DNA from: Linanthus parryae
Taxonomy: Eukaryota > Streptophyta > Magnoliopsida > Ericales > Polemoniaceae
Length of the DNA: 64,000 nt
Assembly (NCBI GenBank): GCA_023055425.1
Contig: JALGPY010000005.1
Coordinates: 84,981,495-85,045,494, forward strand
Direction of reading: 5' to 3'
Numbering within the stretch: position 1 is the stretch's first letter; each line of letters begins with the position of its first letter. The notes under the pieces were generated by a model that saw only the letters and a list, made by a program, of their open reading frames with translations, was not told the DNA's origin and did no database searches. Below, piece after piece: positions 11,631 through 23,152 of this stretch. The position numbers and the translations under genes are program-made.

Positions 11631-11646
11631 TCCTTCCCCCCTTAAA
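11631..11646 (-). other. Polypurine tract of the decayed Tekay-like element
   Basis: Minus-strand purine run aaggggggaagga lies directly against the 3' LTR. It is the start site for plus-strand DNA synthesis. A second similar run is present at 11789-11806, beside a GAGGACGTCACTCC box that also occurs after the pol gene of the first element. Confidence 0.75.
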
Positions 11647-11828
11647 GAGAGCTTCGTCCTCGAAGCTTAAACCAACCTCTCAACAACCACTAAGGTATGG
11701 GTCTCCACTTTAGGGTATAATAACTAAGCGCAAACATAAGGCTTCAAAAAAAATGACGTTTTTCAAAACGAAGGCTTCAAAACTGGAGGATTACATCCTT
11801 CCCCCCTTAAAGGAGTGACGTCCTCGGA

Positions 11829-12110
11829 ACTCAAACTATCTCGTCTAGAAGGTGAGGATACTTCTTCCTCATACCATGCCCTGCTTCACATGTCGCCTCC
11901 CTTGTGAGGTAATTTGTCCATAAGACCTTTAAAATTCAAACACTCTTGGTACTAGTGCCCCTTGTCATGATATTTAGAATCTTAACATGGTCAAACTTCT
12001 GGTTCGAGATTCAATACATGAAATGGTGTAGAACACACTTCCTAAGTTGCTATACATGGGAAAAGGTATTCCCCGAAATTTTGACATTTCTCTTCAAGAC
12101 ATAGTCGTAC
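11829..12110 (-). pseudogene. Decayed pol C-terminus with chromodomain remnant
   Basis: Minus-strand translation in shifting frames recovers VLWTNY, then REATCEA, and MRKKYPHLLDEI before the stop near 11829. These line up with VLWTNH, EEATWEA and MRKKYPHLFDKV at the end of the intact pol at 1-1509. Upstream, near 12020-12060, a weaker match to the SNLGRVHNVFHV region can be followed. Stops and frameshifts are frequent. Beyond about 12110 I can no longer follow homology to pol. Confidence 0.65.
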
Positions 12111-15100
12111 GTGATCATCTGATCAGGTGGTATGGTTATGGGTTAGGGATCACAACTATCGCCTATTGATCATTTTCTATCTTATCATGCAGCACTACGA
12201 AGATGTAATAATATCACATATATCATGCAACTCAAATTTGATCATCATTGATCATTTATAACCAATCTTCCAAGGACAATATTGCTCCTGGGCTTACATT
12301 CCCATAGTAGGTCTCACAATAATATTAGTGTTCTCCATGTAGGAGTAACATGTAAAAAAAATCACAATAATCTGAGCCAGAGTCAAGATTACTACATAAA
12401 TTTATTCGTTCCAGTATTTCAAGTATATAACAACAATGCCAAGAAAAAGTTCACATGCGGATTTGTCACTTAGTTGTTGCGTCTAACCTTTGAACACGGT
12501 CTTTGGTATCATATATAATAGTCTTTATTATAATCCCCCTCCCAAATGATTACAAGCACACTCTTACAACCACTCAACAAGAGGTAGAACCTCTAGTAGC
12601 CCAATAAAACATACAAATTTTAGATTAGCTCCTCCGTGGACATCCATCCCATGAATCGAACAATGATTCGAGTGACAAGGCTCCAATAATACACAACCTA
12701 TGACAAAGTGCCTCAATTACATCAAGATTTGGATTATAACATGGCTAGTGAGATTACGTCCACAACTCAATCAGTGCCAAAGAAAATATTTTCATTGCTT
12801 CAATCATTTACCCAAGTAACCATTGCTATTGTCTCATAAGCTGTTCTTCACAGAGAGTAAGGTCATAGAATCTCCCAAGTTTGAAATTCGTACTCTTAGT
12901 GAACCTAAGCATAAACAAAATCAAAAATTCTAGATTAGATTCCCTAAACAATGAAAACGCATCCAAACGAATTTGTGTGGCTCTAAAGGCGATTCATAAA
13001 CAAGGAAATATCACGTTCTCTTAATAATATTTAAGTGAACTCCAAAACTGATTCCCAAGGTCAAAACTATAACTGAATGGTACAAAACGTTTTATCTAAC
13101 AAAATAGAGAATCGAAGAGATAGTGCACAAGACTCCAAAGCGACATGGTTCCTCCTATCCTTAGACACTTAACCATAGCCTGTGATATATGATGTTACCC
13201 GGTGGTTCCCTTTACCGTTGTTTTCCTACCGTCATCTGATAATTCGCCTCGAGCTAAGAAAGTAAAAATAAACCATGTGTACCCAAAATACTACGATACT
13301 AAGGCACATACTCCAAGCATCTTATTCATATTCAAATAGGTTCAACAATAACGAGACTCACAAGGTAGTATTCGAATTCACCTTTGGTGATAAATCCTTA
13401 AAAACATACTTCTATTAACAAAGCTCCAAGTACATCGCCCGAGAAGATTACAACAACTAGGCGGACTCATTTATCCCGGTACACCATTGATTTATGTAAC
13501 TCCAAGGAATTCAATATAAGCATAAAACTCGACAAATCTTTTGGAGGTTAATAACCATTCCATTATCCCAAATAGTAGTCCAGTGAAAATGCTCCAATCA
13601 TATACGCCAAACAACGTTATAAGCCAACTACTCCAACGTAAGACTGTACCAAAATAAGTTAGACTGCACCAAAAATTTATCTCATTGATAGTACCAAGGT
13701 AGTAGAAAGCTTCCCGAAATCAAAATCAATAACTCCAATGATAACTGTTACAACATCATAAACTATTTGTCTCGAGAAACAAGGTCTTCAGATTGTCCAA
13801 GGCTGAACATCGGAACTCCCAATCAGATTAAAATAACAAATACATTACGCTTACACAAAATGATGACACAACCCAACGACTAGCGTAACTCCAAGGGCAA
13901 ACCATGAACAAATAAATATGTCGTTCCTCAAATAATAGCTAAGTAACAAGGCTCCAAATATAAATATCTAACACAAAAGTTAACATTCTAGTGACCTAGG
14001 ATACCGCACTCAGTATCTCCAATGATCTAAAAGATAACAGACAAAACTTAGCCCTTCACCTCAAAATTGTAGTTTCAAATGAGTGATTCCCTCTTTTCCT
14101 TATTCTTTTAAGGTCATCTATAGACGAAAATGGAGAGAAAAAATTTAAATATAACTTCCACTAAGTATAGACGAGACGAGATAAGGATAGGTACATGCAC
14201 TAATACAACAATGCGTTTCATCAAGACTAGGTAAAAATACTCCAACCAAAAGGGAACTCCATTATTCTTTGATAGACATTTCAACTAGAATCCCAAGATT
14301 ATATTTCCCTAACCACTTTAAAATAGGCTCTAAATAAATTTGAGCATTTGGAGAAATCGAAAGACATGGTTCTCAAAACCCTTTCTAGGCGAGGGTGGGT
14401 GGGAAACCTCTATAGTCCATGCTAATTATTTAGTCTCTCACTTCTGCTAGGTCTTCCATAGGTTCCTCCCAAGGCTTGTGAGCCAACAACAATGTACACT
14501 TCTTGAAGTGCGGTTTTATCATCCATTGGCCTTGATGTAAATATTTTTACTTGGGAAGGTACCAACATCCCTCATCAGCTAAATCATTACACTGTCTCTT
14601 GCTCGAAATCCAAGAATTCTCATCAATTAACGACTCCACAATGCAATGCCTCTGAACCAGGACATTTTTGTATACCCATCTTCCAACAAAAGTGAAAACT
14701 CGATGCTCACACTTATCCAAGACTTCTCCGATAAATTCCCAACTTGACATACCCTCCAAGAAAGGTGTTCGGGTGGCTTACCTGAAAATTCTCCGTTGTT
14801 GGATTCACTAGGTTGACGGCCAATTGACCAGAGTTTAAGGATACTCCTATTAGACATCAAACATAAACATTATGCTACCATAGGGGTATTCTAAGGTCGA
14901 CTTCCAAACAGTTATACACTTAGCAGTTGGCAACTAAGGATTTGTCCAAGGAAACTTCTCAACATTTATAAGGGATATCACAATATTGGAGATCAAACTC
15001 TTAATCCATGTATTAAGATCCCAACACTTGTTCAACAATGAAACTCTGAAGCCCAAGTCTACGTCAATCATAAATGATAAAAACGCTCAAAACTATACCC

Positions 15101-17370
15101 CGAAAAACAAGACTCTAATGAGATGGTTGTGAGAAACTGTCATCAATGAAAGAAAATTAAACTCCTCATATACATTATCGATAAATAGAGCTCCGAGTAT
15201 AATGTCAATATTTTAGTATTTCCCAACACATTAAAACTCTCAAACAATCTTTATAATAATTTAATATACTGAAATCTCCAAAATAGCCAACTCAACCGCA
15301 ATATGGTTCCGTATAAACTCCCAAAAGTCTATACTTCGAAAAAATGGCTAAGAAGTATCTAAAACAAACAAATTGAAATCAAGTCTCCAAACATCTCTCA
15401 AACACTTTCGACTTGAACAAAATATAAATACATCTTGTTCCTTCTACATTATTTTTAAAACTCCTAACCAACCCAATCTGCGACACTTCACAATTTCTCG
15501 ATATGAGGTCGTTTATCCTCCTTTCCCGCTCATACAAACTTTGCTTGAATGGTATTTTCGTAACTACCAAAATTATTTTGAATCCTCATTCGTCGGGTTC
15601 TAATAGGTAAGAAATTTTAACACTCTTTGTGTAAAAGCTATTTCTAGTATTGTATGGATGTGGTCTATTGGTAAAATCTCTATATTATAACCTATTGTAT
15701 CATTCATAATGTATCATACATGACATCTAATATCAATTATGCATGAAATATAACACATTGATCATCATACAATCAATTTCACATGAAATTTTCACATAGA
15801 CTAAACACATCTTATTTTTCATGCTTCCTTAAAAAAACTATAAAAGTGATCAAACGGGTAAGCAAAATTATCAAATTTTGTATTGATCGACCTCTCTGAA
15901 TCTAATTTCATAATCAAGAAGAATCACCTCAAAATAATTTGTAGACTTTAAGTTACGCTGAGAATAGCATAATTGTTGTTATAAGCCATCAGAACAGAAA
16001 CTTCAACTTCACCACGTCTTATACTGACTTTTACTTCCTCAAAATGGTCAAGGATTTCACCTAGATATAGCCATATGTGTCTATTCATCACCATAAAGAT
16101 TTTGAGATCCATCCAAGATCTGTAAAGATATAAACTCAAAAATACTACAGATGGCCATTATGAAATTCTGCTATTGAACAACAAACCTTGGAAATTCGTA
16201 TCTAAGTCTCCAGAATTTATTTGGGATTGAAATTCTTATGGCATGTTCCTGAACATGTCTACTACTTGGAAAAAAATTCCGAGAAAAATAATAAACCATT
16301 TAAACATGTCTGCTACACCAAATACCAACTGTGCCACAAATTCAAACGCCACAAATTCAACATTCTCGCGTTCTAACTTTATGAACGCTTTCTATGCACT
16401 AATCGAAAACTAGCCACCCTTAATCTACAACTCATACTCCAAAATAATACAAAAACTTATTATATTCCAAAATGGATCTTCAAACATAAGCATTATCCCT
16501 CACCAAGAAGCAAAGTATTAACCATAAAACATTGTTTGGCCTCATGGTTTTATTCCAAAGTAAAACTTATTAGAAGTCTAAGAAATCAAAGAAGTCCAAT
16601 ATGTCTACTTCTCACAATTACTCATACTTGCTTCAGATTCCATGTCTTTCCAAGGGTTAACCTCGAACTCATCATTCTAACTAGGACCTTCCACAATATC
16701 CTCATCTTCACTAGAATCTATTACGATCCTTTGCCATTGACCATGAGTCTTCATAAACATTTACACATAAAGTCGGCATTCACCATCCACTCATTTGATA
16801 GAAATAATCTTCATAGTTAGCCATAACATCTCTAAATATGGGCCCCATAGGTAGAGCATTCACCATGCAATAAACTTGGAAAGCGGGATTACGATATCGA
16901 GTAAACTCCAACGCATTAAACTTATTCTCACAATACTGGCATAACGCGCTTCCATGCGGTTCTCTTAGTCATAGCCATCTATAAAAAAGAAAACGACTCC
17001 ATATGCTCTCTTACTCCACAATTTGTAGCATAACCCAAAATTATTTGCCCTTATGAAATAAGTACATACACTCACGAGACTTTCGAAAACAATTCACAAC
17101 TTTCGATTACCCAAACAATAGATACTTAAACTAACTCCATTGAAAAGCCTCAAATTCAAGCACTCAGCTAAATCGAGTGGGCTAAAGCTCTTAGCCAGGA
17201 GAGGGTGCGTGGGGATACCAACTCACTAAGCCTATTTTCTAAAGACTTAATCACATAATAACCCTATTCAAGACTACCCAAATTCCCAACGGCTTGTCAA
17301 ATTTTAAATTCTTTTCCTAAGTCCATTTTAAATTCCCCTACAGGTTTCAAATTTTCTTTTTGGATAGCCA
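12110..17370 (-). other. Interior of the decayed element: no recognisable gag-pol, diverged periodic repeats
   Basis: This AT-rich stretch has no frame longer than about 95 codons on either strand and no reverse transcriptase, protease or integrase motif that I can find. Between about 12680 and 14245 the hexamer ctccaa recurs at least thirteen times, at irregular spacings of about 40-360 bases, often preceded by (a)caag or gtaa. Looser copies continue to about 16900. This suggests an old, strongly diverged tandem repeat rather than coding sequence. Two small overlapping frames at 14547-14860 on the minus strand are not recognisable. Confidence 0.45.
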
Positions 17371-17383
17371 GGCTCTGATACCA
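17371..17383 (-). other. Primer-binding site (initiator tRNA-Met)
   Basis: Minus-strand sequence tggtatcagagcc matches the primer-binding site used by most plant LTR retrotransposons, complementary to the 3' end of initiator methionine tRNA. It is two bases from the LTR start, the usual spacing. Confidence 0.92.
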
Positions 17384-17385
17384 AC

Positions 17386-19933
17386 TGTAACACCCCCAAA
17401 TGGCCCAAGCCGAAGACCCGGGGATGTCACTCCGTACCCGAGAAGAGCCCGGATACAAGGAGATTTTATAACATGGTTCGCAAGCACAAAACATCCACAA
17501 TAATAATTAAATCCAATTGAAAATATTGCATTATTAAAAATCACCATCCTAGCCACAAACTGGCATAACAACTAAAGTGTTTAAATTACTAAAGAATTCA
17601 AATTCAAATGAAATACTACTACTATTGTTCCATGTGATGCGCGTCCCCTTCTACGCCAGATAACCATCTTCTAACCCTGTGGTGCGGAATCAAAAAGAAA
17701 CACCACAGTACAAAATCAGCATGAAATACTGGTAAATAAACATCCAAACATGTAAAACGATGATGAGGTAGTTATAAAACAATGAGTCATTTGTAAGTAA
17801 GAGTATTTCGCAAACACAGCGGTAATAAAGTTGACTCTTGTATTAAAACATAAGAGTTTCCAATTCCATAATATTTCAAACCAATTTCCATAATCATTAG
17901 GAAAATCCAAAATCCATTGTTAACTTCTTTCCGTTAACAAAAACCAAAAATCCATTATTAATTCGTTGTGACGGGGGAAACCAAACCATCTCGCAAGCAT
18001 CCAAGACCTTAAGTGTCGACACCCCCCAAAGAATCTAGCGTCCAGAGGAGTGAGTACAGGGAGCTATCCGGGGACTTGCAACCGGATTAAATAAAAATAA
18101 ATTGAAACGGAAGACCGAGATCAAACCGTCCAATGCCAATGGTAACCATACCACAATAATAATAAATGTCCCCGCACAACTATTCCACTTTACGTATTAA
18201 TGCATTATCATTATCATGGTGATATTTCCAAGAAAAACATTTATCAAGTCGAAATCACATATTGCGTGTCACTTCACATAAACACATTTTGAGACGTAAA
18301 GAAATACATGAATTCGTTTTGACACGAAAGAGATAAGCACACTAGGCTTGGCATATTTACTTACCTTTAATCTCAAGCAAAGCAAATCACTTCCTAGTAA
18401 TACTCGACGTGTCCTTCGTCAACGAAATTGTCGCCTACAAATTTAATAGTATCCTAATCAACACATTGCACACGAAGTCCTATAGGTAAATGAAATAAGT
18501 CCCTTACTAACTCTCCCCAACCTTTGCTAAGGTGAACAACCCCTTTTATAAAACTAACGTTCATTATTTGTAAAAGCACAATAAGCTATAATTATATAAA
18601 CATAACTTATAAGATTGAATAAAAATATCATTTTTATTATTTAGAGTAGAGAAGCATATTATTTTACTTCAAAAACACTTTTAATTCAAATAGTAGTTTC
18701 TCCTAACCAAACAAGCCTTAGTAGAGAATATAAGTTATAAACTAACTAACTTTATTTAAAAGAAATAAAAAATTTATTTGAGGAAAATAGCTTATTCTAA
18801 TTTGTTATAAACTTATAAAAATAAATTAGAAAGATATATTTTATCACCCTCATATTATATTTTTATTTTTGAGTAAAGATGAGTACCAAAAAGAACATTC
18901 TAAGCTTGTGCAAAAAGAATTGTCCCCTATGGGATTTGAACCCATGACCTTCTTCTCAAACTTCACCAAAGCTTTAAGTGTTAGCTTTTAACCACTGGGC
19001 CAACTACCTCTTTGTTATTTCTCTCTTCCCAACTACTAACATTAACTAACTAACCAAATTAAATAATGAAAAAAAACAAAAACAAAACAAAAGAAGAAAG
19101 AGAGAGAGAGAAACGGGTTTGTTACCCGAGAGATAGAGAGACGGGACAGAGATGGTGGCGACGTGGGTGGTGGAGTCGCCGGAAAGGAGGCGACGGCGGT
19201 GGCGGAGTCGGCTGGGCACGGCGGCGGCGACGGCGACGGCAGCGGCGGCGGCCGGGTGAGAGAGAGAGAGAGAGGGAGAGAGAGAGAGAGATTGAGAGAA
19301 ATTGAAGGAGAGATTGAGAGCTATGAATTGGTATGGGAATTTCTCTGAGATTGGGGGGTTTATATAGGCTAGAGGGTGAGAAATCCGGCGAGGATTAGGA
19401 GACCCACTTCGAAAATTTTGATTTTGAATTGGGACCAAAAATTGGCGAAATTGGGTTGCTTGATGCTAAATTATCGAGTCTTGATGAGTTTAAATCGAAT
19501 AGGGAGTGATTTGGGACAAACATCAACGAATTTGGTGAAGATTCAGAGTGGTAATGGTGGTGTTTGGGTTGGAGATGGAGTTCTTCCTCCATGGGAGAGT
19601 TTGAGGAAGAAGATAACTATTTTTAGGGTTAAAGACATTTTCACCCCCACTGTTTTAGATAAAAGTCACTAGCACCCCCCTGAATTAAATAAATGGGTCT
19701 TTATAAAGTTGAGAAAATACATAATAACCCCAAATAGTTACTAGTAATAAAAATTAACTTCCTATCAATAAGATTAGATCCCAAGACTTATACTAATGTC
19801 ATATTAACACCCAATATTATCATAAAATATAATAGTAGCATATTAACACCCAATACTTATAATATTATTATATTACCACTAAATAATTATAGTAATATCA
19901 TAAATACCCATTTTCACAAAACGGGGTATTTCA
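17386..19933 (-). repeat. 5' LTR (2548 bp) of the decayed Tekay-like element
   Basis: Near-identical to 9071-11630 with the same ends. It includes the tRNA-like module (18921-19006) and the GA/GC-rich block (19095-19290). Relative to the other LTR it lacks 15 bases near 18550 and has a short extra stretch near 19011-19025. Confidence 0.93.
18921..19006 (-). repeat. tRNA-like module inside the 5' LTR
   Basis: Second copy of the A-box/B-box module described for the 3' LTR. The B box (gggttcaaatccc on the minus strand) is a better match to the consensus here than in the 3' LTR copy, where one base differs. Confidence 0.5.
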
Positions 19934-19938
19934 CTAAT

Positions 19939-20092
19939 TCTCACCAAATATTGGGATGATGCCAAGGTGCGAACACAAGATATCCGAAGAGAGGACAAAC
20001 TCACTAATGCAATATTCAAAGCCGATGTCGAGGGAAAAACAATAGACCAAATAGATGGTGTTATTTATGAAGACATCGACGAAGAAGAATGA
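19939..20092 (+). pseudogene. hAT transposase C-terminal fragment, part 2
   Basis: After removal of the LTR element and one copy of its 5-bp duplication, the frame from 8992-9070 continues here in phase with LTKYWDDAKVRT and ends at TGA 20090-20092 after an acidic Asp/Glu tail. The residue after the dimerisation motif (YW in place of the usual NW) fits the family. Together the two pieces give about 77 codons of an otherwise missing transposase. Confidence 0.72.
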
Positions 20093-20379
20093 AGTTAGTT
20101 TAGAAACAAACAATAGACCAAGTAAATGTATGTTTCTTATATTTTCCTACTTTTATAGTTTAGAAAAAAATGCAAATGATAGATAGTTGGGTAGGTGCCT
20201 AGTTGGGATGTCCACAACTATAGTGATGCATTATTTCTAACATATGTAACATCAAAATTCAAAAGTTAGTATATTAATAAATTGTTACATCTTTTTTAAT
20301 ATTTAGTTCTGTATTATTTTTAAAAGTTAATAAATAGTTAAGTTATTGGTATATTAATAATATATATTAAAAAAATATC

Positions 20380-20570
20380 TCTGTCGACCCGGCCTGCTAC
20401 ACGGGTCCACGTGTGCAAGCGACCAGGGCACGACACGGGTCATGTCTCAGCCCCCCTCGAGCACGACCCGACCCACCCTTCGCCTCGAGACGGCCCGTGC
20501 ACAGCCCGCAGCGCCAAGGCATGGCGGGATTCAGGCCCGGCCCGGCCCGGCCCGTTACCATCATGACTCT
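20380..20570. repeat. GC-rich subterminal-type repeat block, probable hAT 3' region
   Basis: This block stands out in AT-rich surroundings. It is made of short cggcccg/gcccgg and cacgacccg units, with a ccggcccggcccggcccg run at 20538-20560. Plant hAT elements often have such GC-rich subterminal repeats, and the block follows the hAT transposase stop by about 300 bases. No terminal inverted repeat was identified, so the assignment is inferred. Confidence 0.4.
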
Positions 20571-22750
20571 TAGGTACTTTTATTAATTGATTTCTAGATT
20601 GTTACATGCATGTCCAAAGAGATTGTATCGTTACTTTCCTATGGGCTATATGAATTTCAAGAAACCGAAAAAATTTAAGCAGCATAATAACCATATTGCA
20701 AATCTGTTAATTTAGAAGAAGCACATATAGAATAATGGAAAGAGATCGTGATTCTACTCCAATCGTTTCAAGCACTAACAATGGAAGTCGCTGAAAATCA
20801 CCATATGCATGTGATAGGAAAGCCATTTTGATATCACAATTAGACCATCAAAATGCGTACTTATGCAATTATGATAGTTTGATCCAAATCTGAAGATTTC
20901 GTGGCGGCATATACAATCCTAATTCCATATTTAAAGAATGTATCCACAACAAAGCACGACGATGAAGAAAATAATTCTTTGAATCACATTAGTGAATCCG
21001 ATTGCAAAAGTCTCTTTTAACACTTACAATCTCGAAGATGAAGCAATACAAAATGTAGGAGGCTTATAACTGTGCCAAAGCGGTGAAATCTTTAGGAAAG
21101 TGTGTAGGCTTTTCATTCACACCTAGGACGAGAGTGCCCTCGCTCGTTTAGTAGCATCGAACGGTGCTAGGGGTAAAATAGTCAAATGTCGGCTAAATGT
21201 TTGCCCTAATTTTCCTATACATCAGTTGTATCAAGACAGACCTAATGCGTAATAAATAGGTCTTGATTTTCAAAAAGTACATGTGTGTGTGTTGGTCTTG
21301 AGCCAGAAAGATAGAACCAAAAATCACACTATAATTTCTTCAGGCTCGCATTGTTAGCCTAGGTTCATGATGCTAGAGATTTTCCAAACCTGAACTCAAT
21401 TAAAGGCAGACAGACTTTGGTGTACTTTTTCGACCACTAGGTCCATGAATGGTTTGGGACAGAACTTAGAAGGGGCACGAGGGTCACGTGCCTCCCCCCC
21501 CATGGTTTTAAAAACCACTTGAGTAACCCCCCCCCCCCACCATATTACAGTAGATATTCGTTTGTACTCCTAAAAAAAATACAAAAGTTTCCTACATGTG
21601 CCCCATGTATTCATTTGGGCCCCTTAAAAGAAAATAAAAATTTACCACACATTTTTTTTAGAATACAAAACTTACCATATATAAATAGAATTGGTGGATT
21701 TTTTAACTCATTCAACACTTCCTCTTTTTATATTCCGAAAAGAAAACGAGCTCTCTCTATCTCTCCCTGTTCGCTCTGAGGCGGACTTTTTGCGAGTGCG
21801 ACTGTGCGAAGATTCCGACTCCCTGCCGTCGACGGTGAGGCTTCGCCATTGGGATCGGCTTTCGAGGATCGCCGGTGGGCGGCGCTACTGGATCTGCGAC
21901 GACCAAACTCAAAATTTCCTCCAGATTTCATAATTAGGTTCGATCTTTAAACCCTAACCTAAAATTTCAGTTTATGCTTAGTTATTCTTCATCCATTCAT
22001 CATCTTCTTCTTCTATTCTGATTACTAAAGTTACACAATCATGAGTTAGACAATTCTCTGACATACTGGTAGAAGCATGACTGGGTGGGGGAAAAATTGT
22101 GGGTTTGCTAAATTCAATTAAGAATTGGGCAATATTTTGACAGCGGGTAATGAGAACTGTGGGGATTATTGAAAATGTTATTGTTAATCTTCTTCCTATT
22201 CGAGTAATTGAAGCTACAATATAAATCGAAACTGCAAATATAAAATTGTCTAATTGATTCACTAGGGTAATGGGTAGTGTAGGTTTGCGCTAATTGATTC
22301 ACTAATCACTATCAACAACATAATCAACAACAAATTTAACATTCGATTGGATCAATCTATGGATCAATTAAGCCCCTCAACAACTGCATCCTTCACATAC
22401 CCCCTGTTAGAGTTGGTGGTAATACTATGTATGGTTAAGTTGTTTATGGACCGATTATTTTCTTATTATGATGATATTATAAATTCCCGAGAATTGACTT
22501 TATGTAAATTTCCTGTGTGTCTATTAGATTCTCCTACTTTCTAAAATGAACTCTCAAATCTTTTATAATTACTTATATTTTCACTTGTTCTACATTTGTT
22601 CTTAAAAAAAATTATATTATACGTATAGTGGGAGGTGGTGGTGCAACCACAGGTTATGAGAATCTAAATCATGCTATACGATGGCGTATTATATTTTACA
22701 CGTGTTCTAATCAGGAGAGGACGACAAACCTTATCGGGAACAGAGACTGA
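20571..22750. other. Intergenic region upstream of NF-YB
   Basis: No credible gene is visible. It is AT-rich with a C run at 21527-21538 and a hairpin-prone stretch near 21125-21145. A block at about 21690-21960 looks like a plant transcript leader: a tttttatattcc TATA-like motif, a CT-rich stretch, GC-rich sequence, then a telo-box (aaaccctaa) near 21949. The open frames there are short and have no recognisable product. Confidence 0.35.
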
Positions 22751-22829
22751 AAAAAGCGAAACGCCAAAATAATAAAGGGGGAAGAGAGAGAAAGAGAGGA
22801 GAAACGGACGGTGTTGATAAAACAGAAAC

Positions 22830-23152
22830 TCTGATCTCAGTCGTCTCCTCTCTCACCCCTTCTCTAGCGTCCGATTTCGCTCCCCTCGTCTCTCTCTCCT
22901 CCTCCATCGCCCACCGATCTGATTCTCGCGCCTAATTAAACAACCATTTTCACTTCCCCCCTCTTCCCTCGGTAAGCAACCATTTCAATTTCATTCTCTC
23001 TCTCTCTCTCTCACTCCATCTTCTCTCTCTCTCTCTTCAAATACACACTCTCGATGTTGCAGTTAGGGTTTTATCATTTGTGTCAGTGCAAAGATGTGGT
23101 TTCTGATCCGTTTGATCGATTTTTGGTTTGATGAGCTAGGGTTCCGGAAGCG
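22830..23152 (+). promoter_or_regulatory. NF-YB 5' leader region
   Basis: The sequence becomes strongly CT-rich (tctctctc runs at 22890-22910 and 22997-23035), typical of plant 5' leaders. A candidate leader intron begins at the ggtaagc near 22970 and could end at the gttgcag near 23063 or at a later AG before the ATG at 23153. The bases before the start codon are gaagcgATGGC, a good plant context. The transcription start is not determined. Confidence 0.5.

Larger units (their letters stand above)
9071..19933 (-). mobile_element. Complete but decayed Ty3/gypsy (Tekay-like) LTR retrotransposon
   Basis: Two near-identical LTRs (9071-11630 and 17386-19933) bound a 5755 bp interior. The 5-bp target-site duplication ctaat is at 9066-9070 and 19934-19938. 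On the minus strand the 5' LTR is at the right. Next to it is a primer-binding site complementary to initiator tRNA-Met, and a polypurine tract precedes the 3' LTR at the left. LTR ends, spacer modules and the remnant pol tail match the element at 1-4937, so both are one lineage. No long open frame survives inside, so the element is non-autonomous or dead. The two LTRs differ by scattered substitutions and a few short indels (for example 15 bases near 10236), which points to a fairly recent insertion. Confidence 0.93.

Noticed and set aside
12681..14245. A CRISPR-like array (recurring ctccaa)
   Set aside because: Spacing is irregular, the repeated core is only six bases, and this is plant retrotransposon DNA.
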